The position numbers and the translations under genes were made by a program. Positions 37,947 to 46,879 of a stretch of 64,000 bases of DNA are shown one piece after another. The DNA is taken from positions 1,190,662 through 1,254,661 of the forward strand of contig NZ_CP011280.1 in NCBI RefSeq assembly GCF_000973085.1. Reading direction: 5' to 3'. This DNA is from Sneathia vaginalis. Its GTDB lineage: Bacteria; Fusobacteriota; Fusobacteriia; Fusobacteriales; Leptotrichiaceae. The notes beneath the pieces were generated by a model, which saw only the letters and a list, made by a program, of their open reading frames with translations, ran no database searches and was not told the DNA's origin. The number at the start of each line of letters is the position of its first letter. Positions within the stretch are counted from its first letter, which is position 1.

Positions 37947-37967
37947 GGAAAAACACTTTAATTTTTA

Positions 37968-38663
37968 TTATTTTACATCATTACCATAATAAGCATTTTT
38001 ACCATGTTTTCTATTGTAATGCTTATCTTGGATACACTTAGGAGCTTCTTTAACTTCTTTATTTATCATCTCAGTTAATATTGCCATTTTCGCTACTTCT
38101 TCTAGAACAACTGCATTGTATACAGCTTTTTTTGCATTTTCACCCCATGAAAAAGAACCATGGTTTTTACATAATATTGTAGGTGTTGCCATATAGTCTA
38201 ACTTCTCAAACGTTTCTATAATAACCTTACCTGTATTTTTTTCATATGCTTCATTTATTTCTTCTTCTGTTAGGTTTCTACTACAAGGTATATCACCATA
38301 TATGCTATCTGCGTGCGTTGTTCCATAACACGGTATATTTCTTCCTGCTTGTGCAAAACTTGTTGCATATGTAGAATGTGTATGAACTATACCTCCAATT
38401 TTGCTAAATGCCTTATAAAGTTCTACATGAGTTGGTGTATCAGATGATGGTTTGTATCTACCTTCTACAACATTACCTTCTAAATCAACTACAACCATAT
38501 CATCTGGAGTTAATTTATCATAATCAACACCACTAGGCTTTATTACAAACAATCCCTTTTCTCTATCTATTTCAGAAACATTTCCCCATGTAAACTTCAC
38601 CAAATTATACTTTGGTAAATCCATATTAGCTTCATATACTCTCTTTTTTAATTCTTCTAACAT
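37968..38663 (-). CDS. ulaF: L-ribulose-5-phosphate 4-epimerase
   Basis: A 231-residue class II aldolase-fold epimerase (AraD/UlaF/SgbE) converting L-ribulose 5-phosphate to D-xylulose 5-phosphate, the entry into the pentose phosphate pathway. Zinc ligands are the histidines of [13 protein letters not shown] and [26 protein letters not shown] is a family block. It follows ulaE by 1 base and is the last gene of the ascorbate cluster. Confidence 0.94.
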   Translation of the reverse strand: MLEELKKRVYEANMDLPKYNLVKFTWGNVSEIDREKGLFVIKPSGVDYDKLTPDDMVVVDLEGNVVEGRYKPSSDTPTHVELYKAFSKIGGIVHTHSTYATSFAQAGRNIPCYGTTHADSIYGDIPCSRNLTEEEINEAYEKNTGKVIIETFEKLDYMATPTILCKNHGSFSWGENAKKAVYNAVVLEEVAKMAILTEMINKEVKEAPKCIQDKHYNRKHGKNAYYGNDVK

Positions 38664-38664
38664 T

Positions 38665-39516
38665 TTAATGTTCCTTTTCTATTTCATCTAACATAGTTCT
38701 AAATGTACTTACTGCAAACCTTATATCTTTTTCAAAGTCTTCTTGTCCAACATACCATAATTCTGTAACATATCTTCTAACACCTATCTTCCACAACTCT
38801 TCTAAACACTCTCTAAAGTTTACGTGTCCTGTTAAAAATGGTATTTCTCTATAATGACCTGGAATACTTTCCTTTATATGTGCTGCAACAGTTAAATGTT
38901 TACCTTCTTTAATATCATCTAAAACATCCTCGTTATATATCAAAGATGAATTTTTAATATTACCTAAGTCTGGATATATTTTTAAAAATGGTGAATTAAT
39001 ATATTCTACTACTTCTTTAGCCTTTTTTACTGTATCCATAAATGGTGTTTCCATAGTTTCAAAAGCTAACATTACACCGTACTTACTAGCTATTTCTGTT
39101 GCTTTTTTTAAGTTTTCTAAGAATAATTCTTTAGTCTTTTGGTTACCTTTTTCATAATACACATCATAACCTGCAAGTTGTATTATTCTCACACCTAAAC
39201 TATCAGCTAACTTAATCGCCTTTTCTATTATCTCCATACTTCTTTTACGAATATTCTCATCTAAAGAACCCATAGGATATTTTCTTTGTCCTGATAAGCA
39301 CATACTTCGTATATTAAAGCCTACTTTTCTCATAGCAATAACTACATCATCTACAGTTTCTTTATCCCAATCTAAACGACTTAATTTTTCATCTGTTTCA
39401 TCTATACTAATTTCCATAAAGTCATAACCAAGTTGTTTAGCTAGTTCTAATTTTTCTTTAATACTTAAACTATTAGGCATAGCTTTTTCATATACCCCTA
39501 ATACATATTTTTTCAT
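38665..39516 (-). CDS. ulaE: L-ribulose-5-phosphate 3-epimerase UlaE
   Basis: A 283-residue TIM-barrel isomerase (UlaE/SgbU family) that converts L-xylulose 5-phosphate to L-ribulose 5-phosphate. It begins [18 protein letters not shown]; metal-binding acidic residues lie in [19 protein letters not shown] and the VTELWYVG end. The start is ATG at 39516 with TAGGAGA upstream; the frame open to 39636 overlaps ulaG and is rejected. Confidence 0.94.
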   Translation of the reverse strand: MKKYVLGVYEKAMPNSLSIKEKLELAKQLGYDFMEISIDETDEKLSRLDWDKETVDDVVIAMRKVGFNIRSMCLSGQRKYPMGSLDENIRKRSMEIIEKAIKLADSLGVRIIQLAGYDVYYEKGNQKTKELFLENLKKATEIASKYGVMLAFETMETPFMDTVKKAKEVVEYINSPFLKIYPDLGNIKNSSLIYNEDVLDDIKEGKHLTVAAHIKESIPGHYREIPFLTGHVNFRECLEELWKIGVRRYVTELWYVGQEDFEKDIRFAVSTFRTMLDEIEKEH

Positions 39517-39523
39517 AATTCTC

Positions 39524-40585
39524 CTATAATATTTGTAAGAATGGTAAATCTGTCTCCATTTCAAATGCATCTTCAAATCCACGTGGGTACATATATTCCA
39601 TATCATCTTTGTTATCTGGATATATGAACTTACCACCAGGTTGCCAAATATATGGTTTAAACTTGTATTTTAATCTCTTTCTTCTCATTTCCCATAATAC
39701 TAATATTTCATTTGTATCTGACATAAAGTTAGTCCAGATATCATGGTGTATAGGTATAATTACATTAGTGTCTAAACTTTCAGCTACTCTTAATACATCT
39801 GAAGCTGTTAATTTATCTGTCATACCTCTTGGATTTTCTCCAAATCCTACAAACGCAACATCAACTTTGTGATCTTTTGCATGTTTTACATAATAGTTTG
39901 AATAGTGTGAATCTCCAGCATGATAAATATTTCCAGCATCTGTTTTTACTAGATAATTTACTGCCATATCATCCATATCAGGTGGTAATTTACCTTTCAA
40001 TACAACATCTTCACTTACTGTTAATAACATTGTTCTATCAAATGATTCTAACATAACTATTTCCATATCTTTGATTTTTACAATATCACCTGGTCTAACA
40101 CAAACTATTCTTTCTTCAGGCACTCCCCATTTTCTCCATAAATCACAACAACTCTTAGGACCAATAAATTTAGCTTCTGGACAATTTTGTGTTATTGCTG
40201 CAGCGACATTTACATCTATGTGATCACTATGACTATGAGTTGCTAATATTGCATCTATCTTTGTAATTTTAAATGGATCTATTAAGCAAGGTGTGTTTCT
40301 TAAATTTGGTTGTAATTTAACGCAACCACAAGCTCTTTGGTGTTGGTGTTTTGGTTTCATAAATTTGTTTTTCTTAGTTCTCTTACCAGTTGATAGCCAT
40401 AAATCTATACAGATATTAGCACCACCATTTGTTTTAATCCATGTACCCATATTTCCAAGCCACCACATAGCGACTTTACCTTTTTCAACAACTTCTTCAT
40501 CAATTTCTTCATTTAGCCAAGTTCCCCATTCAGGAAATGTGTTTAGAATCCAGCTTTCTCTTGTTATTTCATTAATTTTAGACAT
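39524..40585 (-). CDS. ulaG: L-ascorbate-6-phosphate lactonase UlaG
   Basis: A 353-residue metallo-beta-lactamase-fold hydrolase that opens L-ascorbate 6-phosphate to 3-keto-L-gulonate 6-phosphate. The metal motif is [11 protein letters not shown]; later ligands are in [10 protein letters not shown] and IIPIHHDIW. Length and the N-terminal [22 protein letters not shown] region match UlaG. It starts a sub-operon (ulaG-ulaE-ulaF) after the regulator's terminator, with AAGGAGAG before its ATG. Confidence 0.95.
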   Translation of the reverse strand: MSKINEITRESWILNTFPEWGTWLNEEIDEEVVEKGKVAMWWLGNMGTWIKTNGGANICIDLWLSTGKRTKKNKFMKPKHQHQRACGCVKLQPNLRNTPCLIDPFKITKIDAILATHSHSDHIDVNVAAAITQNCPEAKFIGPKSCCDLWRKWGVPEERIVCVRPGDIVKIKDMEIVMLESFDRTMLLTVSEDVVLKGKLPPDMDDMAVNYLVKTDAGNIYHAGDSHYSNYYVKHAKDHKVDVAFVGFGENPRGMTDKLTASDVLRVAESLDTNVIIPIHHDIWTNFMSDTNEILVLWEMRRKRLKYKFKPYIWQPGGKFIYPDNKDDMEYMYPRGFEDAFEMETDLPFLQIL

Positions 40586-40607
40586 TGTATCTCTCCTTAT
40601 GCTTTTT

Positions 40608-40642
40608 TTATAGAACGGTTTTTTTATATTTATTTACTTACA
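40608..40642. promoter_or_regulatory. Candidate operator upstream of ulaG
   Basis: Contains TTATTTACTTACA (40630-40642) and TTATAGAACGGTTT (about 40608-40621). The same 13-mer and a close relative of the second block occur in the opposite orientation just downstream of the ula PTS promoter (45568-45598). Here they lie between a TATAAT sequence near 40650-40655 and the ulaG start. The shared pair is a good candidate binding site for the cluster regulator. Confidence 0.45.
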
Positions 40643-40712
40643 ACTTTATTATATTTCATAAAAGAAATTAAAGAAGTCCAATTTATTACTATTGATGTGT
40701 TCAATATTGGGA

Positions 40713-40741
40713 TAAAAAAAGAAAGGCTTTTAACCTTTCTT
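40713..40741 (-). terminator. Terminator after the PRD regulator gene
   Basis: An 8-bp stem AAGAAAGG/CCTTTCTT with a 7-base loop and a run of T on the minus strand. It overlaps the end of the regulator gene and divides the ula cluster into two transcription units. Confidence 0.8.
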
Positions 40742-42172
40742 GTATATAGCTTTTACAATATTAACCATATCACTATCCTTAAATACACTATCTACTATTA
40801 CCACTTCTTTTTCTACGTCTAAAACCTCTGTAGATACTATTAAATCTATCTTCGATAAATCTATTTTATATATCTTAGACTTTCTAATAATATCTTCTAT
40901 TTTGACATTTTTTAATAAATTTTCTATTTTAACTTTTATTAATTTTTTAATAATAGCACTTTCATCTGTTACAATTAATATCCTACACTTTTTCTTTTTA
41001 TACACTCTTGCAAAAGCCATAGTTAAAACTGCAATATTTTCTGCATTAAAATCATCATCTATTTCTTTTGCAATTTCATAAATTATATCATACAACTCTT
41101 TGTATTCTTTTTTTACTTTATCACAATCAATATCAAACGATATTATCTTATACTCTCTTCTAACGTATATAACTTTTAGATATGTAACTATGTCGTTTAT
41201 AATCTCATCTTTATCATCTATTTTTACCTTAGTCTTTAGGCAGAACTTGTCTACCATATCTTTTGCATACTCTATATATTTTTCATACTGTTTACTCTTA
41301 CTATGCACATCAAGTATTTTACCTGTACTAAGTACAATTAGAGTAAATAGCATTAATACATTATCGTTATACTCCAATTTAAGATCTACAAATAAATCCT
41401 TTAAGTATCTATACTCTAGTCTTTCCTTTAGTATATCTGTTCCTTTTATACTCTCATTCCTATTATTCAATGAAAAAAGATAAAGGTATGGGAAAGAAAA
41501 TATTAAATTATCTAATTCTTTAGGTGTAATTTCTTTACCTAATTTTTCTTCAAAGTATATTAGCTTCTCTATTAGTAGTGATATAAACTCATCTGTAAAT
41601 ATATAGCCTAAATTACTATACATCATCAAGAAATACTGAATGAACTTAGTATTTTTTGAATTAAATATCTCTTTTAAGATACTGTATAAATACTGAATTT
41701 CAAATAGTACTGGACCTTTTAATATATATCCACCTTTTGTAGCTGTCACCAAGTCAAGTTTTTCATTGAATTTTTTTGTTCTTTTCTTAATTTCCTTTAT
41801 GTCACAAATTACAGTGTTTTTTGTAACTAAAAATTTATCAACCAAATTTTCTACCGTGTGCTTTTTAGGATAAGTTAAAAGATAAACTGCCATAGCTTTT
41901 CTTCTCTCATCTGTACTTAGGGTATATTCTACATCCTTTATTAGCAATCTTAAGAAGTTTTTCTGGCTTTCATTTATACATATCCCTTTTCTTGGTATAT
42001 TATACACCAAGTCTATTCCATTCTTTTTTAATTCAATATTAACTTTTTCTATAGCATAATATACTATTCTTCTACTCTTTCCTATCTTCAACGCTAAGTC
42101 TTTAACAGTTAAATTAGTACTTGAGTTTATGAAATTAAAAATCAAATCATATGTTACATTGTCTATAAACAT
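40730..42172 (-). CDS. PRD-domain transcriptional regulator of the ascorbate cluster, PTS phosphosites lost
   Basis: A 480-residue BglG/MtlR/UlaR-type regulator. It has an N-terminal helix-turn-helix (TVKDLALKIGKSRRIVYYAI), a second winged helix (about 85-150, VTKNTVICDIKEIKKR), PRD-like helical region (about 180-390) and an EIIB-like C-terminus (about 395-480). No EIIA domain follows. Only two histidines are in the whole protein. Where PRD2 normally carries histidines there are Tyr and Ala (IVTYLKVIYVRR, LTMAFARVYKK), and the EIIB-like loop reads LIVTDESA without cysteine. It probably controls both ula promoters, but perhaps not through PTS phosphorylation. Confidence 0.8.
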   Translation of the reverse strand: MFIDNVTYDLIFNFINSSTNLTVKDLALKIGKSRRIVYYAIEKVNIELKKNGIDLVYNIPRKGICINESQKNFLRLLIKDVEYTLSTDERRKAMAVYLLTYPKKHTVENLVDKFLVTKNTVICDIKEIKKRTKKFNEKLDLVTATKGGYILKGPVLFEIQYLYSILKEIFNSKNTKFIQYFLMMYSNLGYIFTDEFISLLIEKLIYFEEKLGKEITPKELDNLIFSFPYLYLFSLNNRNESIKGTDILKERLEYRYLKDLFVDLKLEYNDNVLMLFTLIVLSTGKILDVHSKSKQYEKYIEYAKDMVDKFCLKTKVKIDDKDEIINDIVTYLKVIYVRREYKIISFDIDCDKVKKEYKELYDIIYEIAKEIDDDFNAENIAVLTMAFARVYKKKKCRILIVTDESAIIKKLIKVKIENLLKNVKIEDIIRKSKIYKIDLSKIDLIVSTEVLDVEKEVVIVDSVFKDSDMVNIVKAIYKKG

Positions 42173-42179
42173 TATACTC

Positions 42180-43223
42180 CTACTCTACTATGTATAAAGC
42201 AATTTCATTTGTTTCCCTATTCGCAGCTATTAGATATTGTTTACCATCTTTTTCAAAGTAGTTTACGTTTGCTGCACCAACATTTTCATCAATTATATCA
42301 TATTCATAGTCATTATTTCTATAACGTAATATTATTGTTCTCATTTCTTCTCTTCTATGTCCAATAACAACAACTTTTTCTCCATTTAATTCTCCTGCCC
42401 ATATTGCATGTAAGAACATCATATCTTCAGGAAATTCTTTTACTAACTTATACTTTTTATCTATTAGCTTATACACTCTCAACTTATGACCGTGGAAAGG
42501 TGATAGAACTACTAATTCCTTATTACCATCATTATCTAGATCTATTAGTGTTGCATCACTACCTGGATCACTTATCAATTGTTCAACATTCCACTTATCG
42601 CCTAATTTTTTAGGTGGTGTGTAAAGATAAACTCCACTATCACATGAAACTATTCCTTTTTCTTGACCATCTTCTACTATTCTGTAATATCCATGATTTT
42701 TTAACATATTTTCTTGTATAACTGTACAATCTTTCTCAGTTATGACATCACAATGTTCTAGATCATCTGGTAATACTGTGAAATATGTTTTACCAGGACT
42801 ACGCCAGTCATCCTTGTATTCATGATTTGTCTTTAATGCACAAATTAAAAGATATTTTGTTCCATCCTCACCTTTTAATACATCAAATCTATGTGCAAAT
42901 GGTACAATTGCAATTACTCTTGTCTTAAAATTATACTTTCCATCAGAAGTAACATAAACAATTTTTGCATTCTTTGAATCATTGGGTGAATAAAATTGTT
43001 GAGTTGCTAAAAACTCTCCATTTGTACCTTCTAGTGGAACTATACTCATTGTTCCACCTATACCATCCCATATTGTAGCTTTTCTTTCTAAATTGTGATT
43101 ATAGATGTAACATTGGTCATCCTTTTCAGCTGCAACTATTATATGATGTTCATTATTATACATAATATTTGCTATACAGTAGCACTTTGTCAATTCATCT
43201 AAAACTTTTTTTGTTATCTTCAT
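42180..43223 (-). CDS. Cytoplasmic propeller-like protein with an FG-GAP/VCBS-type repeat, in the ula cluster
   Basis: A 347-residue protein of unknown function. It is made of repeated short beta segments and holds one calcium-type loop LIDLDNDGNKELVVL (about residues 235-250) typical of FG-GAP/VCBS blades, so a seven-blade beta propeller is likely. There is no signal peptide, so it is cytoplasmic, unlike most FG-GAP proteins. ATG at 43223 has GGAG 5 bases upstream; a GTG two codons earlier is less likely. It is placed between the PTS EIIB gene and the regulator. A role in sensing or processing the imported sugar acid is possible but unproven. Confidence 0.75.
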   Translation of the reverse strand: MKITKKVLDELTKCYCIANIMYNNEHHIIVAAEKDDQCYIYNHNLERKATIWDGIGGTMSIVPLEGTNGEFLATQQFYSPNDSKNAKIVYVTSDGKYNFKTRVIAIVPFAHRFDVLKGEDGTKYLLICALKTNHEYKDDWRSPGKTYFTVLPDDLEHCDVITEKDCTVIQENMLKNHGYYRIVEDGQEKGIVSCDSGVYLYTPPKKLGDKWNVEQLISDPGSDATLIDLDNDGNKELVVLSPFHGHKLRVYKLIDKKYKLVKEFPEDMMFLHAIWAGELNGEKVVVIGHRREEMRTIILRYRNNDYEYDIIDENVGAANVNYFEKDGKQYLIAANRETNEIALYIVE

Positions 43224-43258
43224 ATACACTCCTATCTATAAAGGGTGGCACTGCCACC

Positions 43259-43546
43259 CTATATTATTCCATTTTCTTTTAATCTTTCTTCCATTTCTTT
43301 ATCAGATATAGGATTTTTTAAACCTATGACTATCTTACCTGCTTCTATAGCTTGATTAAATTCCTTGATGAATGCTAAAGGGCATAGAGTTACATCAAAC
43401 ATCTTTGCTTGACCTTTACCTTCAGATAAAGAACAGTGATGTACCTTTGAACATTGTATATTATTACGTTTAATTACCTTTTCTAAAGTTAATTTCATCA
43501 TTAAACTAGTACCTGCACCATTTGCACATGAAACTAAAAATGTCAT
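43259..43546 (-). CDS. ulaB: PTS ascorbate-type EIIB component
   Basis: A 95-residue EIIB of the SgaB/UlaB family. The phosphorylated cysteine is Cys7 in LVSCANGAGTSLM. It passes phosphate from UlaC to the substrate bound by UlaA. It lies 12 bases after ulaA and 35 before the propeller-like gene. Confidence 0.93.
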   Translation of the reverse strand: MTFLVSCANGAGTSLMMKLTLEKVIKRNNIQCSKVHHCSLSEGKGQAKMFDVTLCPLAFIKEFNQAIEAGKIVIGLKNPISDKEMEERLKENGII

Positions 43547-43558
43547 AATCTTATCCTC

Positions 43559-45043
43559 CTATTTAATATTTTTTCTTCTCTTGTATTCTTCATAATCTTC
43601 AGTTATTAAGAAGTAATTTTCTTTGTCTTTCATATATTCTAATTGTGGTATTAGAACTAAAATAACTACTATTAAACCTACACCTATGTAGCTTAAGTAC
43701 TTCATTAATACTGTGAATACTGGCCAAACAACTGCCCAATCCCACATTCCTAAATATCCACCATAAGCTGCCATTCCAACAAAACTTGCAATAAATGCTG
43801 AACCAAATACTTGCAATAATCCTGAAATGAATGGGAAAATTAATGTTGCTTTAAATCCACCTTTACTATTTGCATAAACACCTATTGTTGCATTATCAAA
43901 GAATACTGGAACGAATCCTGCTACTATTAAAACTGGTGATTTCAACATAATCAATGTTATTATCGCAACAAATTGACCTATAGCACCTGCTAAAAATCCA
44001 ATAGTTATTGCATTTGGTGAACCAAAGTTATATGATATAGCACAGTCTACTCCTGGAACAGCACCTGGTAATAGCTTGTCAGATATACCTTTAAATGATT
44101 GTGTAAGTTCTGCTATAAATGTTCTAACTCCTAATTGCAATATTGCAAGATAAACTGCAAAGTGTAAGCAAGTTTCTAGAATATAGAAGAAGAAGTTTGC
44201 ATCTGGTTTTAAGAATTTATGTTCTACTAAGAATGGTTTTCCTAATAGTGTTAGTATAGCTCCAAAGAATATTAGCATTAATACACCAGTTGATACCATA
44301 TTATCATTGAATATTGACATAAATCCTGGTAAATTAATATCTTCTATTCTCTTACTTCCTTTTCTTCCAGCCTTCATATCTGCCTTTGCCATCTTATCAG
44401 CTAAGTATGTAAATAGTGCTACTCCAAACATTTGTTGATGGGCTATTGTAAATCCTGCACCATCTGTTAATTCTTGAGAATATTTAACTAATAGGTTTGA
44501 ACCTACTGCCCAGTATAGTCCAAGTAATATAGCCATTACTATTAATAGCTTAATATCGTGAGTTAATAGACCTGGAAGAGCAAATAAGATTAACCAGTAT
44601 GCTGTTGCTGCTTGTTGTAATTGAACGTGTCCTGTTGTAAATACTGATCTTAATTTTGTTATTCTTGAAAATCTAACAAGTAATAAGTTTGTAATAAAAG
44701 CTATTGCTAATAGTAAAACTACTCCTGAGAATCCTTTACCAAATACTTCTTTTACTCCTGCTTCTACAGCATTTTGACCAAAGTATGGGTCTATAACAAC
44801 TGCGTGTAAATTGTATTTTTCTTTTAATCCTACTAATATAGGTCTAAAGTTTTTTACTAATCCTCCTGAACCAACTGATAAAATAAAGTACCCTATAATC
44901 GCTTTAAGTGTTCCACTTAAGATTTCATACCATGGTTTTTTCAATAGAATGTAACCTATAAGCACCATAAATCCTATAAAAAATGCTGGTTTAGTTAAAA
45001 TGTTTGTTAGGAAAAACTTCCAAATCAATGCAATATATTCCAT
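43559..45043 (-). CDS. ulaA: PTS ascorbate-type EIIC permease
   Basis: A 494-residue membrane transporter of the UlaA/SgaT family with about eleven spans. Family blocks include GYILLKKPWYEILSGTLKAIIGY near the N-terminus (split here by LL), PGVDCAISYNFGSPNAITIGF and FVPVFFDNATIGVYANSKGG. It carries and, with UlaB, phosphorylates L-ascorbate or a close analogue. EIIA, EIIC and EIIB are separate genes in this order. Confidence 0.94.
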   Translation of the reverse strand: MEYIALIWKFFLTNILTKPAFFIGFMVLIGYILLKKPWYEILSGTLKAIIGYFILSVGSGGLVKNFRPILVGLKEKYNLHAVVIDPYFGQNAVEAGVKEVFGKGFSGVVLLLAIAFITNLLLVRFSRITKLRSVFTTGHVQLQQAATAYWLILFALPGLLTHDIKLLIVMAILLGLYWAVGSNLLVKYSQELTDGAGFTIAHQQMFGVALFTYLADKMAKADMKAGRKGSKRIEDINLPGFMSIFNDNMVSTGVLMLIFFGAILTLLGKPFLVEHKFLKPDANFFFYILETCLHFAVYLAILQLGVRTFIAELTQSFKGISDKLLPGAVPGVDCAISYNFGSPNAITIGFLAGAIGQFVAIITLIMLKSPVLIVAGFVPVFFDNATIGVYANSKGGFKATLIFPFISGLLQVFGSAFIASFVGMAAYGGYLGMWDWAVVWPVFTVLMKYLSYIGVGLIVVILVLIPQLEYMKDKENYFLITEDYEEYKRRKNIK

Positions 45044-45055
45044 ATTGTACCTCCA

Positions 45056-45502
45056 CTATATATCATATTTCTCTGATAATTTCTTTAAATCTTCAATATT
45101 ATTAATTTTAAATAATTCTTCTTTTAATTCGTCGTTCAATAAGACTTCCATTAATTTTTGTATGTTTTCTATATGAACTTCTTTGTCTTTAGATGCTAAT
45201 GTGAAAAATAGGGTTGCCTCATTTTCATCATCAAATTTTACGGGCTCTTCAAATTTTGTGAAAGAAATCTTTGTATTATATACATTTTCACCTTGTTCTG
45301 TTGAATGTGGCATTGCAATACCAGGTTCTATTACTATATACGGCCCATATTTTTTTATACATTCTATTACTTCTTCACTGTACTTATCACTTACAACCTT
45401 ATTATCCACCAATGCTTGACAACTTTTTCTTAAAGCATCTTCCCATGATGAAGCTGAGGTATAAAATGCATAATTTTTTTCTCTTATTATCTCTTTTAAC
45501 AT
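45056..45502 (-). CDS. ulaC: PTS ascorbate-type EIIA component
   Basis: A 148-residue EIIA of the mannitol/fructose/ascorbate fold. The phosphorylated histidine is in PGIAMPHSTEQG (His66). Start is ATG at 45502 behind GGAG; a TTG four codons upstream overlaps that site. First gene of the PTS unit, with a leader of about 100 bases. Confidence 0.93.
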   Translation of the reverse strand: MLKEIIREKNYAFYTSASSWEDALRKSCQALVDNKVVSDKYSEEVIECIKKYGPYIVIEPGIAMPHSTEQGENVYNTKISFTKFEEPVKFDDENEATLFFTLASKDKEVHIENIQKLMEVLLNDELKEELFKINNIEDLKKLSEKYDI

Positions 45503-45567
45503 GTTTTTCTCCAAAAAAAATCTAAAAAAAATGGCTTATACTCAATCACACAAAAATGTGACGACAT

Positions 45568-45598
45568 AAACCGCTCTCTATAATATGTAAGTAAATAA
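45568..45598. promoter_or_regulatory. Candidate operator downstream of the ula PTS promoter
   Basis: TGTAAGTAAATAA (45586-45598) is the exact reverse complement of the 13-mer near ulaG, and AAACCGCTCTCTATAA (45568-45583) resembles the second block there with a 2-base length change. It lies about 10-45 bases downstream of the -10 box. Confidence 0.45.
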
Positions 45599-45610
45599 CC
45601 TTCTATGCAA

Positions 45611-45638
45611 AGTATACCTTGAAAATAAAAAATGTCAA
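45611..45638 (-). promoter_or_regulatory. Promoter of the ula PTS unit
   Basis: On the minus strand TTGACA (45633-45638), a 16-bp spacer and TATACT (45611-45616). The leader down to ulaC also holds a small hairpin (TCACA/TGTGA, 45546-45561). Confidence 0.75.
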
Positions 45639-45660
45639 ATTTTTTCTTTGTAAAATATAC

Positions 45661-45689
45661 TTGACATAATGTGAAAGTTGTACTAAAAT
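45661..45689 (+). promoter_or_regulatory. Promoter of the peroxiredoxin operon
   Basis: TTGACA (45661-45666), 17-bp spacer, TAAAAT (45684-45689), 30 bases before the peroxiredoxin start. It is back to back with the ula promoter, about 22 bases between the -35 boxes. Confidence 0.8.
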
Positions 45690-45719
45690 AGAAATATATT
45701 AAAGGAAAGAGGTATAATT

Positions 45720-46286
45720 ATGGCAATAATCGGAAAAAAATTAGAAGATTTTACAGTTAATGCTTATCACAACGAAAGTTTAGATGTAATTAACTTTGAA
45801 AAAGATATATTAGGTAGTTGGTCACTATTCTTCTTCTATCCTGCTGACTTTACATTTGTATGTCCAACAGAATTAGAAGATTTACAAGATCATTATTTAG
45901 AATTCAAGCACTTAGGATTCAAAGTATTCTCTGTAAGTACAGATACTCATTTCTGTCATAAAGCATGGCATGATACATCTGAAAGAATAAATAAGATACA
46001 ATACTCTATGATAGGAGATAAAACAGGTAAATTAGCACGTATGTTTGATGTTTATGATGAAGAAACTGGATTAGCTAATAGAGGTGCTTTCATTGTAAAT
46101 CCAGAAGGTGAAATTGTTGCTTGTGATATCACAACTGATGGAGTTGGTAGAGAAGCAAGTGAAATATTAAGAAAAGCTACTGCTGCTAAGTTCATAGCAG
46201 AACACCCAGGACTAGTTTGCCCTGCAAAATGGAAAGAAGGAGAAGAAACTCTAAAACCAGGTCTTGATTTAGTAGGTAAACTATAA
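45720..46286 (+). CDS. ahpC: AhpC-type 2-Cys peroxiredoxin
   Basis: A 188-residue thiol peroxidase that reduces hydrogen peroxide and organic hydroperoxides. The peroxidatic cysteine is in FYPADFTFVCPTELE (about residue 47) and the resolving cysteine in HPGLVCPAKWKEG (about 166). The length and C-terminal tail match AhpC. The gene is followed without a gap (TAATG) by an AhpF-like domain protein, its probable electron donor. Confidence 0.96.
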   Translation: MAIIGKKLEDFTVNAYHNESLDVINFEKDILGSWSLFFFYPADFTFVCPTELEDLQDHYLEFKHLGFKVFSVSTDTHFCHKAWHDTSERINKIQYSMIGDKTGKLARMFDVYDEETGLANRGAFIVNPEGEIVACDITTDGVGREASEILRKATAAKFIAEHPGLVCPAKWKEGEETLKPGLDLVGKL

Positions 46287-46879
46287 TGCTCCTAGATGAA
46301 AATATAAAGGGACAACTAAGAGAATATTTCAAGAATATCACAAGACCTATTGTTTTTCATACAAAAAATACTAATGATAAAATGAATGAATTTTTAAATG
46401 AAATAATAACTTTAAATGAAAATTTAAAAATTGAAAAAGATGATAACTTAGATTGTCGTGATAATTCTTTTGAAATATTTGATGGTAATACTGCTACTGG
46501 CATTGTATTCTCTGGCATACCTGGTGGTCATGAATTTAATAGCTTTATACTAGCAATATTATCAATATTTGGTTTAGGTGAAAAATTAACACAAAGCCAA
46601 ATAGATCTTGTAAAAGATATACATGATAAAATAAATATAGATGTATTTATCAGTCTATCTTGTACATTCTGCCCTGATGTTGTACAATCTTTAAATAGAA
46701 TAGCTCTGGTTAACAAAAATATTAGAGTGAATACTATAGACGGTAACGAATATATTGATGAAGTAAGAGAAAAAAGAGTAATGGCTTCTCCTAGCTTGTA
46801 TATAAACAATAAATTTGTTACATCAGGTGCTCAAAGTACAGATAAATTAATTGATATAATAAGAGGAAGACATGATTAA
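46286..46879 (+). CDS. Stand-alone AhpF N-terminal (tandem thioredoxin-fold) domain
   Basis: A 197-residue protein matching the N-terminal domain of AhpF: a first redox-inactive thioredoxin fold (TGIVFSGIPGGHEFNSFI, about 70-90) and a second with the dithiol SLSCTFCPDVVQSLN (Cys126, Cys129) and cis-proline near Pro169. The FAD/NADH reductase half of AhpF, over 300 residues, is missing. The start overlaps the ahpC stop, so the two are coupled. It is expected to pass electrons to AhpC, taking them from a separate thioredoxin reductase or similar, not in this window. Confidence 0.88.
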   Translation: MLLDENIKGQLREYFKNITRPIVFHTKNTNDKMNEFLNEIITLNENLKIEKDDNLDCRDNSFEIFDGNTATGIVFSGIPGGHEFNSFILAILSIFGLGEKLTQSQIDLVKDIHDKINIDVFISLSCTFCPDVVQSLNRIALVNKNIRVNTIDGNEYIDEVREKRVMASPSLYINNKFVTSGAQSTDKLIDIIRGRHD

